From JAPLFM01 sp964650885 (GTDB lineage: Bacteria; Bacteroidota; Ignavibacteria; Kapaibacteriales; UBA2268), in NCBI GenBank assembly GCA_964650885.1, contig CAZYXG010000019.1, forward strand, positions 1 through 38,508: a stretch of DNA of 38,508 nucleotides, in the 5' to 3' direction. A model generated the notes under the pieces. That model saw only the letters and a list, made by a program, of their open reading frames with translations. It ran no database searches and was not told where the DNA came from. Below are positions 7,126 through 16,236 of this stretch, one piece after another. The first letter of the stretch is position 1; each line of letters starts with the position of its first letter. A program made the position numbers and the translations under genes.

Positions 7126-8913
7126 ATGAATAATAGTTTTGTAGCAAAAGGAATATTGATATTTCTGCTTAAACTTCGCCGAAGATTGAGCAGCAAGAAT
7201 TATATTGTACTTATTGCATTAATAATTGGACTTTTGGCTGGTATAGCTGCTGTATTGCTAAAGCAAGCTGTTCATTATGTAGAATTTGGTTTGCAATTTT
7301 GGTTTAAAAAAGAATATGCCAATGTGCCATACTTCTTCTATCCTTTTGTGGGGATAATGCTTTCTGTTCTATATGTCAAATTTTTTCTAAAAGATAATTT
7401 TGAAAAAGGACTTTCCAATTTAATCTTCAAGTTATCCAAAAATAAAACAGATATACACTTCCACAATATTCACTCCAATATAATTACTTCAGCTTTAACG
7501 GTTGGCTTTGGTGGTTCAGTGGGACTGGAAGCTCCAATTGTGGCAATTGGTTCTGCTGTGGGCTCTAATATAGCCCGAATATTGCGATTTAATCTTAAAG
7601 ACAAAACTTTGCTTGTTGGCTGCGGAGCTGCTGCTGGAATAGCTGGTATTTTCAATGCTCCTATTGGTGGGGTGATATTTGTTATGGAAGTGCTTTTGCC
7701 AGAATTTTCTATTCCTGCTTTTATTCCATTGCTTATATCATCGGCAGTTGGTGCGGTAATTTCGAAAGCATTAATGCCTGAGGGAACTCTATTTACTTTA
7801 GTGACTCAGGGTTGGGAATTCAAAGCAATTCCGTATTATTTTATTCTGGGCGGAATCTGTGGCATAATTTCTTTATATGTTATAAAGATGACTTTAGCAG
7901 TTGAAGAGTTTAGTAAAATATCCAAATCGAAAATTAGAAAAGCAATTGTAGGAAGTTTAGTATTAGGTATTCTTGTTTTCATTTTTCCACCATTATTTGG
8001 AGAGGGCTTTGGGCATATTGCTGAAATTTTCAAAGGTAATTATGGTGATTTACTTAAGAATAGTTTCTTTTATAGCTTGAATAGCTCACCACTACTAATA
8101 ATATTAATTTCTATTTTACTAATATTGATAAAGGTTTTTGCATCTTCAGTAACAATGGCAGCCGGTGGGAATGGTGGAATTATTGCTCCTTCTCTTTTCA
8201 TAGGTGCATTTACTGGATTTGTATTCGTTTATAGTTTAGAAGCATTGGGTCTTCAGCAATTTAGAAATGAAAACTTCATTGCTGTAGGAATGGCTGGAGT
8301 ATTAAGTGGGGTTATTAATGCTCCATTGACAGCAATTTTTCTTATAGCCGAAGGTACTGGCGGCTATTCGCTTATGATTCCACTAATGATAGTTTCGGCA
8401 ATGTCTTTCTTTGTAAAAAGATATTTTGAGCCATATTCAATCTATACAAAATTACTTGCAGAAAGAGGGGAATGGAATCCAAACAATACTGACTTAAAGC
8501 TACTTAGCGAAATAACTGTGTTAGAGCTAATCGAACGAGATGCTCCATTGTTTTATCCACACAATACATTGAGAGAACTAACTGACAGGATTGCTCATTG
8601 CGATAAAAGTGTTTTTCCTGTTGTGGACAAAAAAGGAAGATATAAAGGTATTGTGTTATTGAATGATTTGCGAGAAATTATGTTTTCTCAAGAAATATAT
8701 GATGCTGTAATAGTTACTGATTTGATGCAAACTACTGAAGAAACTATAGATATTGATGAAAATATTGACTCTGTAATGCATAAATTCGAAAATTCAATTA
8801 AATCCTCACTGCCTGTTGTCTGTAAAGGCAAATATGAAGGATTCATTTCTAAAACTGCTATTCTAAATAGATATAGAGAAGAACTTCTAAAGCAAAAAAG
8901 AATGTATGAATGA
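7126..8913 (+). CDS. ClC-family chloride channel or H+/Cl- antiporter with C-terminal CBS pair
   Basis: 595 residues. About ten hydrophobic segments fill residues 25-440. The gating-glutamate motif is present as GLEAP (Glu135; GxExP in the family), followed by GIFNAPIGGVIFVMEVLLPE and the third pore motif region GGNGGIIAPSLFIGAF. The first selectivity motif GSGIP is not visible; the corresponding region reads EKGLSNLIF. Residues from about 455 hold two CBS domains (IERDAPLFYPHNTLREL, then VTDLMQTTEETIDID), which bind adenine nucleotides in relatives and adjust gating. The ATG at 7126 follows the terminator closely. Channel and antiporter cannot be told apart here. It is monocistronic. Confidence 0.9.
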   Translation: MNNSFVAKGILIFLLKLRRRLSSKNYIVLIALIIGLLAGIAAVLLKQAVHYVEFGLQFWFKKEYANVPYFFYPFVGIMLSVLYVKFFLKDNFEKGLSNLIFKLSKNKTDIHFHNIHSNIITSALTVGFGGSVGLEAPIVAIGSAVGSNIARILRFNLKDKTLLVGCGAAAGIAGIFNAPIGGVIFVMEVLLPEFSIPAFIPLLISSAVGAVISKALMPEGTLFTLVTQGWEFKAIPYYFILGGICGIISLYVIKMTLAVEEFSKISKSKIRKAIVGSLVLGILVFIFPPLFGEGFGHIAEIFKGNYGDLLKNSFFYSLNSSPLLIILISILLILIKVFASSVTMAAGGNGGIIAPSLFIGAFTGFVFVYSLEALGLQQFRNENFIAVGMAGVLSGVINAPLTAIFLIAEGTGGYSLMIPLMIVSAMSFFVKRYFEPYSIYTKLLAERGEWNPNNTDLKLLSEITVLELIERDAPLFYPHNTLRELTDRIAHCDKSVFPVVDKKGRYKGIVLLNDLREIMFSQEIYDAVIVTDLMQTTEETIDIDENIDSVMHKFENSIKSSLPVVCKGKYEGFISKTAILNRYREELLKQKRMYE

Positions 8914-9077
8914 GACATTTAGATTAAATTCACATTAAATTTAAAAAAGTTTTCCAAGTTAGCGTAACTAAATGTAGTTTCATGTGTCTATTCTAGACAG
9001 TCGCAAAAAAGGAAAACAAAAATTCAATTTAAAGTTCGATATGTTTATGTATCAATCAGTGAAATTAACTCTATTGA

Positions 9078-9120
9078 TACTTTTGTATAGCTGAATTATT
9101 GTTTTTTTGTGTTATATTTG
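9078..9120 (+). promoter_or_regulatory. two tandem -7 boxes before the FN3-repeat gene
   Basis: TACTTTTG at 9078-9085 and TATATTTG at 9113-9120 each match TAnnTTTG. The nearer one would give a leader of about 45 bases. No TTTG stands at the standard distance from either. The 257-base gap before this gene (8914-9170) holds nothing else I can interpret. Confidence 0.4.
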
Positions 9121-9170
9121 CATAGAATTAATAGAAATAAAAAACATTATTAATAATAATTAGGATAAAT

Positions 9171-11840
9171 ATGTTGAAACTACGTAGTTTTATCATTTGT
9201 ATGTTTGCTTTCTTTTTAGCAGCAACATCATTGACACAAGCTCAAGCACCCACTTTGAATACTCCAGCAAATGGAGATAACTGTGTCGTTAAAAACGCAC
9301 AATTTGGTTGGACTTTCAATAGCAGTGGAACAATTGCAGGTACTATTACTTACAAATTGCAAGTAAGTACTACTAGTTTATTTTCTGGAACTTTGGTACA
9401 TAATTTACAGCAAGCTCCACCAAATGACACTTTTACTTCAACAACTTTGACAAATGGAACTCAATACTGGTGGAGAGTTGGGCAAATTTATAGTTCTGAC
9501 CCAAGTACTACTTATTATTCATTCTCGAATAGCTTTACAACTAAAGCTGCTCCACCTATTGCAATTTCTCCATCACCTTCAAATTGTAATGCTTTGAGCA
9601 ATACTTTTACTTGGTCGAACGTACCAGGTGCTACAAGTTATTTATTGCAATTAGCTGAGGTAAGTGATTTTTCTGCTACAGTTGCTTCTTCAACTTTTTC
9701 AAGTACTATTGGTACATCTACTGTCCCCAAAAACTTAACTGGTTACTTTTGGAGAACGAGAGCAAATGTAGGTACTTGTGTTACTGATTGGTCAAGTTCA
9801 AATAGTTTTACGACTATTATCAGTTCACCAAGTTTGACTTTTCCAGCTAACTTTGCTTCATCTGTTCCGTTATCTGTAGATTTAGGTTGGAATCTATTGA
9901 CTGGTGCTACTAGTTATGATATAGAGGTTTCAACTTCTCCTACATTCTCTAATTCAACAACATTTGGATTGGTTAACACAAATACAGTTAATTTTACATC
10001 TAGTAGCTTTAACACTCAATATTACTGGAGAGTGAGAGCAAATGATTTGAATTGTACTTCTACATGGTCTAATTCATTTACTTTTAAAACAACTTACAGT
10101 ACTGCTACATTAACAACTCCTGCAACTGGTTCAAGTTGTGTGTCTATAACTCCAACTTTAAACTGGGGTGCTGTACCTGGTGCTTTAAGATACCAAGTTC
10201 AACTAGCAAATGCTCCTTCATTCTTCCCTGCTACTATTGAATATGACAATTTTTCAACAACTACTTCAAAAGCAGTTGTTCTTGCAAATCCTTCAAGTAC
10301 TTACTATTGGAGAGTTAGAGCTAATGATTCAATAAACACTGGTGATTGGTCTAGAAATAATTACTTTATTACTACAATCAATGCTCCGGCACCATCTGCT
10401 CCACTTGATGGATTGGCTGGTGCTCCTATGGTTATGGAATTCAAATTCCAAAACTTAGGTCAAATAACTGCTATGATTTTAGAAGTTTCTACTGACCCAA
10501 CTTTTGCGACATCTTTAAGCAGCACTACTTCTTCATTACCGTCAAGAACTGTTACTTTAACAAATTACAACACTGTTCACTATTGGAGAGTTAAATCAAT
10601 TTTAACTCCATGCCAGTCTGATTGGTCTCGTTCAAGATCTTTCACTACTATTTTAGGTTACCCATTATTAACTACACCTTCAAATAGTGCCACTAAGCAA
10701 CCTTTGGAAATCAACTTTTCTTGGCAACCAGTAGCTGGAGCTTTAAGCTACGATATTGAATTGTCAAAATCAGGCACTTTCACAAACTTGCCTTTGTTAA
10801 GCAGAAGCGATGTTCCTAATAATAACATCTCTTTAAAAACATTTGACCAAAACACTACTTACCAATGGAGAGTAAGAACAAGAGCGTCAAACGGTTTAAG
10901 CCCATGGTCGCCAATTTGGAACTTTACTACTGGTGCTGCTGGAGCTACAATTCCAATGTTGATTTCACCTGCAAATTCAGTTAAAAAAGTAGCTATTGAT
11001 GTTAGATTGGTTTGGAAAGAAGCACCTAGAGCTTTGACTTATAGATTGCAATTGACTGATGATGTTAATTTTGCAAACTTAATTAAAGATACAATTTTAG
11101 CTTCTACGAACGACACAACATACAAAACTAATGATTTGAAATTCTTTACAAATCATTGGTGGAGAGTATTGTCTACAAATGATAGTGGTGCTACTGCTTT
11201 TTCTGATCCATTTACTTTCAGAACAATTGCTTTTGCTCCAACTGATGCAGCAACTATTACTGCTCCGAAACAAGATTCTGTGATTTACAACACAAACAAC
11301 ATTTATTTCAAATGGACTGCTGTGCCAAGAACTACTGAATACTATTCATTCAATAGTGCAGATGGTGGTTATGAAATGAGTATTGCTACTGATGCTAACT
11401 TTAGCAGCACATTCTATAACTCAAGAACAGTTTGGAACTCAGAAGCTATGCAAAGTGGATTCAATGAGAAAACTCCATATTTCGTTAGAGTTAGAGGCTG
11501 GAACGAAGCTGGCAATGGACCTTGGTCTCAAGTTAGCAAATTCTCAATTGGTGATATTTCTTCAGTTAAACTTGATCAATTCAACTTTGAAGCAAGTGTG
11601 AGTCCTACTCCTGCAATTGAAAATACGCAATTGTCGTTTACTCTACCTAACGAAGGTTTTGCAAAAGTTACTATCTTGGATAATAGCGGTAGATTGGTTC
11701 GTACTTTGGCAAATCAATCAATGAGCCAAGGTAAACACTCTTTTGATATAATTACTTCTGGATTAAGTTCAGGTAGTTACTTCTTCAATATCGAATTTGA
11801 TAATAAATATCAATTTGGTCAGTTTGTGATTACGAAGTAA
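9171..11840 (+). CDS. T9SS-exported protein of eight FN3-like repeats
   Basis: 889 residues. A signal peptide (1-25, ending LTQAQ) leads into eight repeats of about 90-100 residues. Each starts with a proline-containing strand like LTTPAxG, has a middle FxWxxVPGAxxYxLQ(V/L) and closes with YYWRVRAND followed by WSxSFTT. The fifth (MVMEFKFQNL) and eighth (longer, with NSADGGYEMS) are the most divergent. The last 75 residues (SVSPTPAIENTQLSF, LDNSGRLVRTL, GSYFFNIEF) are a type A T9SS sorting domain, so the protein should be exported across the outer membrane and anchored or released. No enzyme domain is visible, so adhesion or matrix structure is the natural guess. The gene is high in Thr/Ser codons, and it has its own promoter boxes and a strong terminator. 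Confidence 0.85.
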   Translation: MLKLRSFIICMFAFFLAATSLTQAQAPTLNTPANGDNCVVKNAQFGWTFNSSGTIAGTITYKLQVSTTSLFSGTLVHNLQQAPPNDTFTSTTLTNGTQYWWRVGQIYSSDPSTTYYSFSNSFTTKAAPPIAISPSPSNCNALSNTFTWSNVPGATSYLLQLAEVSDFSATVASSTFSSTIGTSTVPKNLTGYFWRTRANVGTCVTDWSSSNSFTTIISSPSLTFPANFASSVPLSVDLGWNLLTGATSYDIEVSTSPTFSNSTTFGLVNTNTVNFTSSSFNTQYYWRVRANDLNCTSTWSNSFTFKTTYSTATLTTPATGSSCVSITPTLNWGAVPGALRYQVQLANAPSFFPATIEYDNFSTTTSKAVVLANPSSTYYWRVRANDSINTGDWSRNNYFITTINAPAPSAPLDGLAGAPMVMEFKFQNLGQITAMILEVSTDPTFATSLSSTTSSLPSRTVTLTNYNTVHYWRVKSILTPCQSDWSRSRSFTTILGYPLLTTPSNSATKQPLEINFSWQPVAGALSYDIELSKSGTFTNLPLLSRSDVPNNNISLKTFDQNTTYQWRVRTRASNGLSPWSPIWNFTTGAAGATIPMLISPANSVKKVAIDVRLVWKEAPRALTYRLQLTDDVNFANLIKDTILASTNDTTYKTNDLKFFTNHWWRVLSTNDSGATAFSDPFTFRTIAFAPTDAATITAPKQDSVIYNTNNIYFKWTAVPRTTEYYSFNSADGGYEMSIATDANFSSTFYNSRTVWNSEAMQSGFNEKTPYFVRVRGWNEAGNGPWSQVSKFSIGDISSVKLDQFNFEASVSPTPAIENTQLSFTLPNEGFAKVTILDNSGRLVRTLANQSMSQGKHSFDIITSGLSSGSYFFNIEFDNKYQFGQFVITK

Positions 11841-11864
11841 TTCAGTTTGTAACAAACTAAATAT

Positions 11865-11900
11865 AAAAAGACCTGACTATTAATTTAGTCAGGTCTTTTT
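11865..11900. terminator. bidirectional terminator between convergent genes
   Basis: AAAAAGACCTGACTA (11865-11879) and its exact complement (11886-11900) form a 15-bp stem with a 6-base loop. It has a T-tract on both strands and serves the FN3-repeat gene and the convergent beta-CASP gene, whose stop codon starts at 11902. Confidence 0.92.
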
Positions 11901-11901
11901 T

Positions 11902-14160
11902 TTACAATTCAATTGAATATGATTGATTTAATTGTGGGATTTCGGATTCCCAACCATACATATCTTTAATTCGGCTTTGAAGAGCTATGGCAGAATCTTT
12001 CTCGCCGTGAACTATAAATATATGTTCTGGCTTTAATTGTAGTTCAGAAAGCCAATCAATCAATCCATTTTGGTCTGCATGAGACGACATTCCAGATAAG
12101 TTCTCAATTTTCGCTCGAACTTTGAAATACTTACCATATAGTTTAACATCGTCAGCTCCATCAATCAATGTTCTGCCTCGAGTGCCTTCTGCTTGATAGC
12201 CAACAAATAGAATTGTTGCATTTGGGTCGCCCAAATAGTGAGCCATGTATGACAAAACTCTTCCACCAGTAGCCATACCACTGCCTGCGATTACAATTTT
12301 AGTTTTACTCGTTGCAATCAGTCTATTAGTTTCTTGTGGTGTGCTAACAATAGTAATGTCCTTACACATTTCTTTACAGTCACTTATAGGTAGCTTATGC
12401 CATTTAATGTTATTTAAAAATACATCTAAAACATTAGCACCCATTGGGCTATCCATATAAATTGGAATGTTTGGGATAGTGCCTTTCTTTCGCAATTGCC
12501 AAAGCAAATACATTAGCATTTGTGAACGCTCAACTGCAAAACTTGGAATAATTATAGTACCTTCATGTTTGATAGAGTTATTTATTATTGCGGCTAATCG
12601 TTGCTCTGAATTTGCTTCGTGAAATCTATTGCCATAAGTAGACTCAATCAAAACAACATCAGCTTCAGTTGGCTTTTCGCTTGGGTACATTAGCAAATCG
12701 CCTTTTCTTCCCAAATCTCCCGAAAACACAATAATTTTTGTGCCAACTCTCAATTCAATAAAAGTTGAACCAATAATATGCCCGCTGTATCTAAAGCGAC
12801 ATTGAATATCTTTGTCAATATCAATCCATTGGTCTATTAGCTGTGTTTTGAAAAGAGGAACAGTCTGTTCTACATCAAGAGTGCCATATAGTGGCTTTGC
12901 AGGATGATGCTTGCTGAACCTTTCTTTATTGGCTCTATCGGCATCTTCTTCTTGAATATGGGCACTATCTTCAAGAATGATTTTCGCTATTTCAAGAGTT
13001 GGTTTGCTGCCCCAAATTTGACCTTTGAATCCTTCTTTTACCAGTCTAGGCAAATAGCCACTGTGGTCTAAATGTCCGTGGGTTAGCAAAACTAAATCTA
13101 TTTTAGATTCTGTAACTGGTAATTTCTTCCAATTTAATAATCTTAAATCTTTAATTCCTTGAAATAAACCACAATCAACCAAAATGGTTTTGTTTGGGGT
13201 TCTGATGTAATATTTAGACCCAGTTACAGTACCAACTGCACCAAGGAATTGTATTGTGATTTCTTCTTTTCCAGTTTGCATTGGCTTTAACTGATGCTTA
13301 GTTGATACATTTTCTTTTACTAAGAAATTACAAAGTTCTTTTGTTTCTTCAACTATTTTTTCAATTCTGTTTTGCTTAATTCTTAATCTTTCTAAAAATT
13401 TTGGATTGCTATAGAGTTCTTGACAAAGCACAATTTTATTGTCTAATAACTCTCGTTTCTCATTTTTTGTAAGTGAAGAAATACAAGTAATTGGATAAAG
13501 TCCCTTCTCATCAATAATATCTTTAAGGCCTGTATTTGGAGGGTAATCCCAACCTAACAATTTCAATCCTGCACAAGTACCATATTGAATTGCATCGCTA
13601 GTGAAATGAGTATTAGTAACAAGCCAACCTTCAAAGATTTTGCTCTTCGTATCTGGCAATTGTTTCCAGTTTGACTGTACATCTAAGAAACGAGAATTGA
13701 TATACAATGGAATTTTCACATCGCAAAAGATACCTTGCTGATTGTGATACTTGCATTCTACCATTAGTAGTTGCTTGCCTTTTTCAGCAATAACATCTAT
13801 TTCATGTTTAACACATTGACCTTGAACTATAACCCCAACTTTGGTTTCGTAGCCTTGGCTGCGGAATATTTCACCAACGTAATGCTCGAATGGATAGCCA
13901 GATGGACCTAGTTCCATTATTGCTCTTTTGAGATGATACTTAGAAGCTACTCTCTTTGAGTTTTCTTTTAGAATTCGGAATGCAATTCTATAAATTTGCT
14001 TTGTACTAATTCCTTCAAAGAGTTTGTTTGCAATTGCATTTAATATAGTTTCAATTTGCTCTTTGCTAGCTCCAGCCCTTTGGAGAGATACAATTAATTT
14101 ATGCTCTGAGAATTTTACAGATTCGCCAGATGCTTTTGTTATGTGAATTTCTTTTGCCAT
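11902..14160 (-). CDS. ATP-cone / PD-(D/E)XK nuclease / beta-CASP metallo-beta-lactamase fusion
   Basis: One uninterrupted 752-residue chain with three modules. Residues 1-88 are an ATP-cone (ITKASGESVKFSEHKL, then ISTKQIYRIAFRIL and RVASKYHLKRAI), the nucleotide-sensing domain known from ribonucleotide reductases. Residues 90-290 are an Mrr/RecB-like nuclease with GYPFEHYV (Glu92), HEIDVIAEK (Asp122) and MVECKYHNQQG (Glu135, Lys137). Residues 300-752 are a CPSF/RNase J-type beta-CASP hydrolase with LGAVGTVTGSKY, LLTHGHLDHSGYLP (near 360), YSGHIIGST, FSGDLGR, AGSGMATGGRV, GMSSHADQNGL and VHGEKDS, so the metal ligands look intact. I know the cone-plus-nuclease pair as a stand-alone protein in Bacteroidota. 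Joining it to a beta-CASP RNase suggests nucleotide-controlled nucleic-acid processing or defence. The start is the ATG at 14160, where the cone begins; 13 codons of open frame lie upstream. Confidence 0.85.
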   Translation of the reverse strand: MAKEIHITKASGESVKFSEHKLIVSLQRAGASKEQIETILNAIANKLFEGISTKQIYRIAFRILKENSKRVASKYHLKRAIMELGPSGYPFEHYVGEIFRSQGYETKVGVIVQGQCVKHEIDVIAEKGKQLLMVECKYHNQQGIFCDVKIPLYINSRFLDVQSNWKQLPDTKSKIFEGWLVTNTHFTSDAIQYGTCAGLKLLGWDYPPNTGLKDIIDEKGLYPITCISSLTKNEKRELLDNKIVLCQELYSNPKFLERLRIKQNRIEKIVEETKELCNFLVKENVSTKHQLKPMQTGKEEITIQFLGAVGTVTGSKYYIRTPNKTILVDCGLFQGIKDLRLLNWKKLPVTESKIDLVLLTHGHLDHSGYLPRLVKEGFKGQIWGSKPTLEIAKIILEDSAHIQEEDADRANKERFSKHHPAKPLYGTLDVEQTVPLFKTQLIDQWIDIDKDIQCRFRYSGHIIGSTFIELRVGTKIIVFSGDLGRKGDLLMYPSEKPTEADVVLIESTYGNRFHEANSEQRLAAIINNSIKHEGTIIIPSFAVERSQMLMYLLWQLRKKGTIPNIPIYMDSPMGANVLDVFLNNIKWHKLPISDCKEMCKDITIVSTPQETNRLIATSKTKIVIAGSGMATGGRVLSYMAHYLGDPNATILFVGYQAEGTRGRTLIDGADDVKLYGKYFKVRAKIENLSGMSSHADQNGLIDWLSELQLKPEHIFIVHGEKDSAIALQSRIKDMYGWESEIPQLNQSYSIEL

Positions 14161-14261
14161 TAATACTATTCTTAACATTTTAATAAATTCGCTAAACAAA
14201 CTTAAACAATAAGTTTAAGTTGGACAATATGATTGATGTTAGCTAAAATATTGAAACAAAA

Positions 14262-14289
14262 AAAACTCCACTTTTTAGTGTGGAGTTTT
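14262..14289 (-). terminator. terminator after the peroxiredoxin gene
   Basis: AAAACTCCAC (14262-14271) pairs with GTGGAGTTTT (14280-14289). On the minus strand the hairpin is followed by a run of Ts. It separates the peroxiredoxin from the downstream fusion gene. Confidence 0.85.
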
Positions 14290-14317
14290 CAATTTTAAAT
14301 TAGTATTTCAGTTAGGT

Positions 14318-14869
14318 TTAACCTAAAGTTTTATCGCCTGGTTTCCAGCCACAAGCTGTTTTTTCGCCAGTTTGCAATGCTGCCAAAACACGCAAAACTT
14401 CTTCTGCATTGCGACCAACATTCTCTGGATGGATAACTGAATACTGCATAACGCCATCTGGATCAATGATGTACAATCCACGAAGTGCATAGCCAGTATC
14501 TCCTTTATAAACTTCGTAACTGCGAGAAACTTCGCCAGTGAAATCTGCTAAAAGAGGATAAGGTAATGTTTTTAGATCTTTTTCGTGGATTCTCCAAGCC
14601 AAATGCGAATGGTGTGAATCTGTAGAGCAACCAATAACTTCTGCATTCAATTTTTGAAATTCTGCATAATGATTGCCCATACTCGCTATTTCAGTAGGAC
14701 AAACAAAAGTAAAATCCAAAGGATAGAAGAAGAAAACTACCCATTTACCTTTGTAATCTTCCAAAGAAATTTGTTTAAATGCGTTATCTGGATTCAAATT
14801 TGCTGAATCGCCACCTACTACGGCTTTACCTTTGAATACTGGAGCTTTATTGCCAACTAACAATGACAT
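14318..14869 (-). CDS. typical 2-Cys peroxiredoxin (AhpC/Prx family)
   Basis: A 183-residue thiol peroxidase that reduces hydrogen peroxide, organic peroxides and peroxynitrite in the cytosol. The peroxidatic cysteine is Cys57 in DFTFVCPTE, and the resolving cysteine is Cys173 in TACGWKPGDK, so the dimeric two-cysteine cycle is complete. The conserved Arg lies in the GLYIIDPDG/ALRG region. The extended N-terminus (GNKAPVFKGKAVVGG) fits the AhpC/Prx1 group. No AhpF or other reductase gene is adjacent. It is a single gene with its own terminator. I saw no clean TAnnTTTG box upstream. Confidence 0.95.
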   Translation of the reverse strand: MSLLVGNKAPVFKGKAVVGGDSANLNPDNAFKQISLEDYKGKWVVFFFYPLDFTFVCPTEIASMGNHYAEFQKLNAEVIGCSTDSHHSHLAWRIHEKDLKTLPYPLLADFTGEVSRSYEVYKGDTGYALRGLYIIDPDGVMQYSVIHPENVGRNAEEVLRVLAALQTGEKTACGWKPGDKTLG

Positions 14870-15242
14870 ATTTACCTAAAATTGAGTGATGTTTAAAATT
14901 TATTGCCAAAACGAGAGAATAAAAAACATATTGTAAAAAACTACCAACTCATCAATCAAATTCAAATATTAGTTCAATAAGTCTTCTCTAAAACCTCATA
15001 GTTTAATGTAAATTTGAGAAATCGAAATTCTGCTAATCTTGGCAGTGCTATGGATTCTTCACTTCGTTCAGAATGATAGAAACATTTACACTAATCACTA
15101 CTTAATAATTATTAATTCTCTATCTATTTCGTCTATAGTTATAGATTGGAAAAAAAGATTGGAAAAAAATAAATCTATTTTGCTGATTATATTGATCAAA
15201 TTATTTATTTTGTGTTTGTATTAAATCCTATTGTTGGAAAAA
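14870..15242. other. non-coding stretch before hslO
   Basis: About 370 bases between divergent genes. It holds a sequence of the widespread 'gattcttcacttcgttcagaa' type at 15054-15074 and a perfect tandem duplication of AGATTGGAAAAAA (15143-15155 and 15156-15168). A 61-codon open frame here (15039-15224) begins LWILHFVQND, a common by-product of that repeat, and is not called as a gene. I could not place a convincing -7 box. Confidence 0.5.
15143..15168 (+). repeat. 13-bp tandem duplication
   Basis: Two exact head-to-tail copies of AGATTGGAAAAAA, 75 bases before the hslO start. It may be a slippage product. Confidence 0.6.
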
Positions 15243-16160
15243 ATGTCTAAAGAAACGAACGAAGAACTTAAAAAACGATTCAAAACTAGGGATAGAGTTG
15301 TTACTGTCCTTACTGAAAATGAATATTTTCGTTGTGGATTGATTCGAAACACTAACTCAGTCCGAGATGCACAGTTACGTCATAAAGCTTATGATATTTC
15401 TGGGATTCTGATGGCTCGACAAATGTCGGCAGCATCTTTAATGGCTTCATTCCTAAAGGGTGAGGAGCGATTGATTATTGATATAGATGGCGATGGGCCT
15501 ATTCGCAAACTTTATGCAGAAGCTATGCAATTAGGCGAAGTTCGTGGCTATGTTCGTTTGAATGGTGGAAGCGATTTTACTGGTATTGAAGATATTTCTG
15601 ATGCTCTTGGCGGCGGACTGATGCGAGTTACTCGTGTGCTTTATAATCGACCACAACCTATTCAAGGAATTGTGCCTTTAATCAAAGGTGATATAACCTC
15701 GGATATTGCTTATTATTTCACAATGAGCGAACAAATCCCAACTGCTATCGTATTAGATGTGGATATTGACGACAATGGTGTTATTCAAAAATCCTCAGGA
15801 CTTATTGTGCAAGCTTTGCCAAATACTCCCACAAGCGATTTGGACAAAATGAATGAATTAGTTACTTCTATTAAGTCATTAAATTCTCAAATTGATTCTG
15901 AAATTAGCTTAGAAGAAAACTTAGGACAAATTCTGAATACTAAGTATAGCTTGCTGAAAAATGCACAGGTAGATTTCTTTTGTCGTTGCAGCAAAGATAA
16001 ATTCTTAACACAACTTTCAAACTTTGGTATTGAAGAAGTACGTGCTATGAAAAATGAAAATGCAAATCAATTGACTTGTCAATATTGCAACAATACTTAC
16101 ATTATTACTGATCAAGATTTCAATAAAACAATTGAAGACTTACAAGCTCAACTTAATTAA
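15243..16160 (+). CDS. hslO: Hsp33, redox-regulated holdase chaperone
   Basis: About 305 residues. Hsp33 is inactive while four cysteines hold zinc and becomes a holdase when oxidative unfolding releases it. The four cysteines are present as FFCRCSKDKF (CxC, residues 247 and 249) and CQYC (279 and 282), giving the CxC-CxxC pattern. The N-terminal core carries the recognisable GDGPIRKLYAEA and VRGYVRLNGG. I start at the ATG at 15243 rather than the TTG at 15231, four codons upstream. The gene lies 76 bases before porX on the same strand. A peroxiredoxin diverges from it across 370 bases, so two oxidative-stress genes sit back to back. Confidence 0.94.
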   Translation: MSKETNEELKKRFKTRDRVVTVLTENEYFRCGLIRNTNSVRDAQLRHKAYDISGILMARQMSAASLMASFLKGEERLIIDIDGDGPIRKLYAEAMQLGEVRGYVRLNGGSDFTGIEDISDALGGGLMRVTRVLYNRPQPIQGIVPLIKGDITSDIAYYFTMSEQIPTAIVLDVDIDDNGVIQKSSGLIVQALPNTPTSDLDKMNELVTSIKSLNSQIDSEISLEENLGQILNTKYSLLKNAQVDFFCRCSKDKFLTQLSNFGIEEVRAMKNENANQLTCQYCNNTYIITDQDFNKTIEDLQAQLN

Positions 16161-16236
16161 TTCATTAACAATCAATCATAGAGACCAAATGAAATTTTCT
16201 ACAATTTATTTATTTTTAAATCGAAAAGGATAACTG

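Noticed and set aside
9171..11840. Treating the FN3-like repeats as an enzyme such as a glycosidase
   Set aside because: Repeats cover the whole mature part up to the sorting domain; no catalytic domain remains.
15039..15224. 61-codon open frame beginning MAVLWILHFVQND
   Set aside because: The LHFVQND reading is a known by-product of a dispersed 'cttcgttcagaatga' type repeat; the rest is low-complexity Ile/Leu, and there is no ribosome-binding site.
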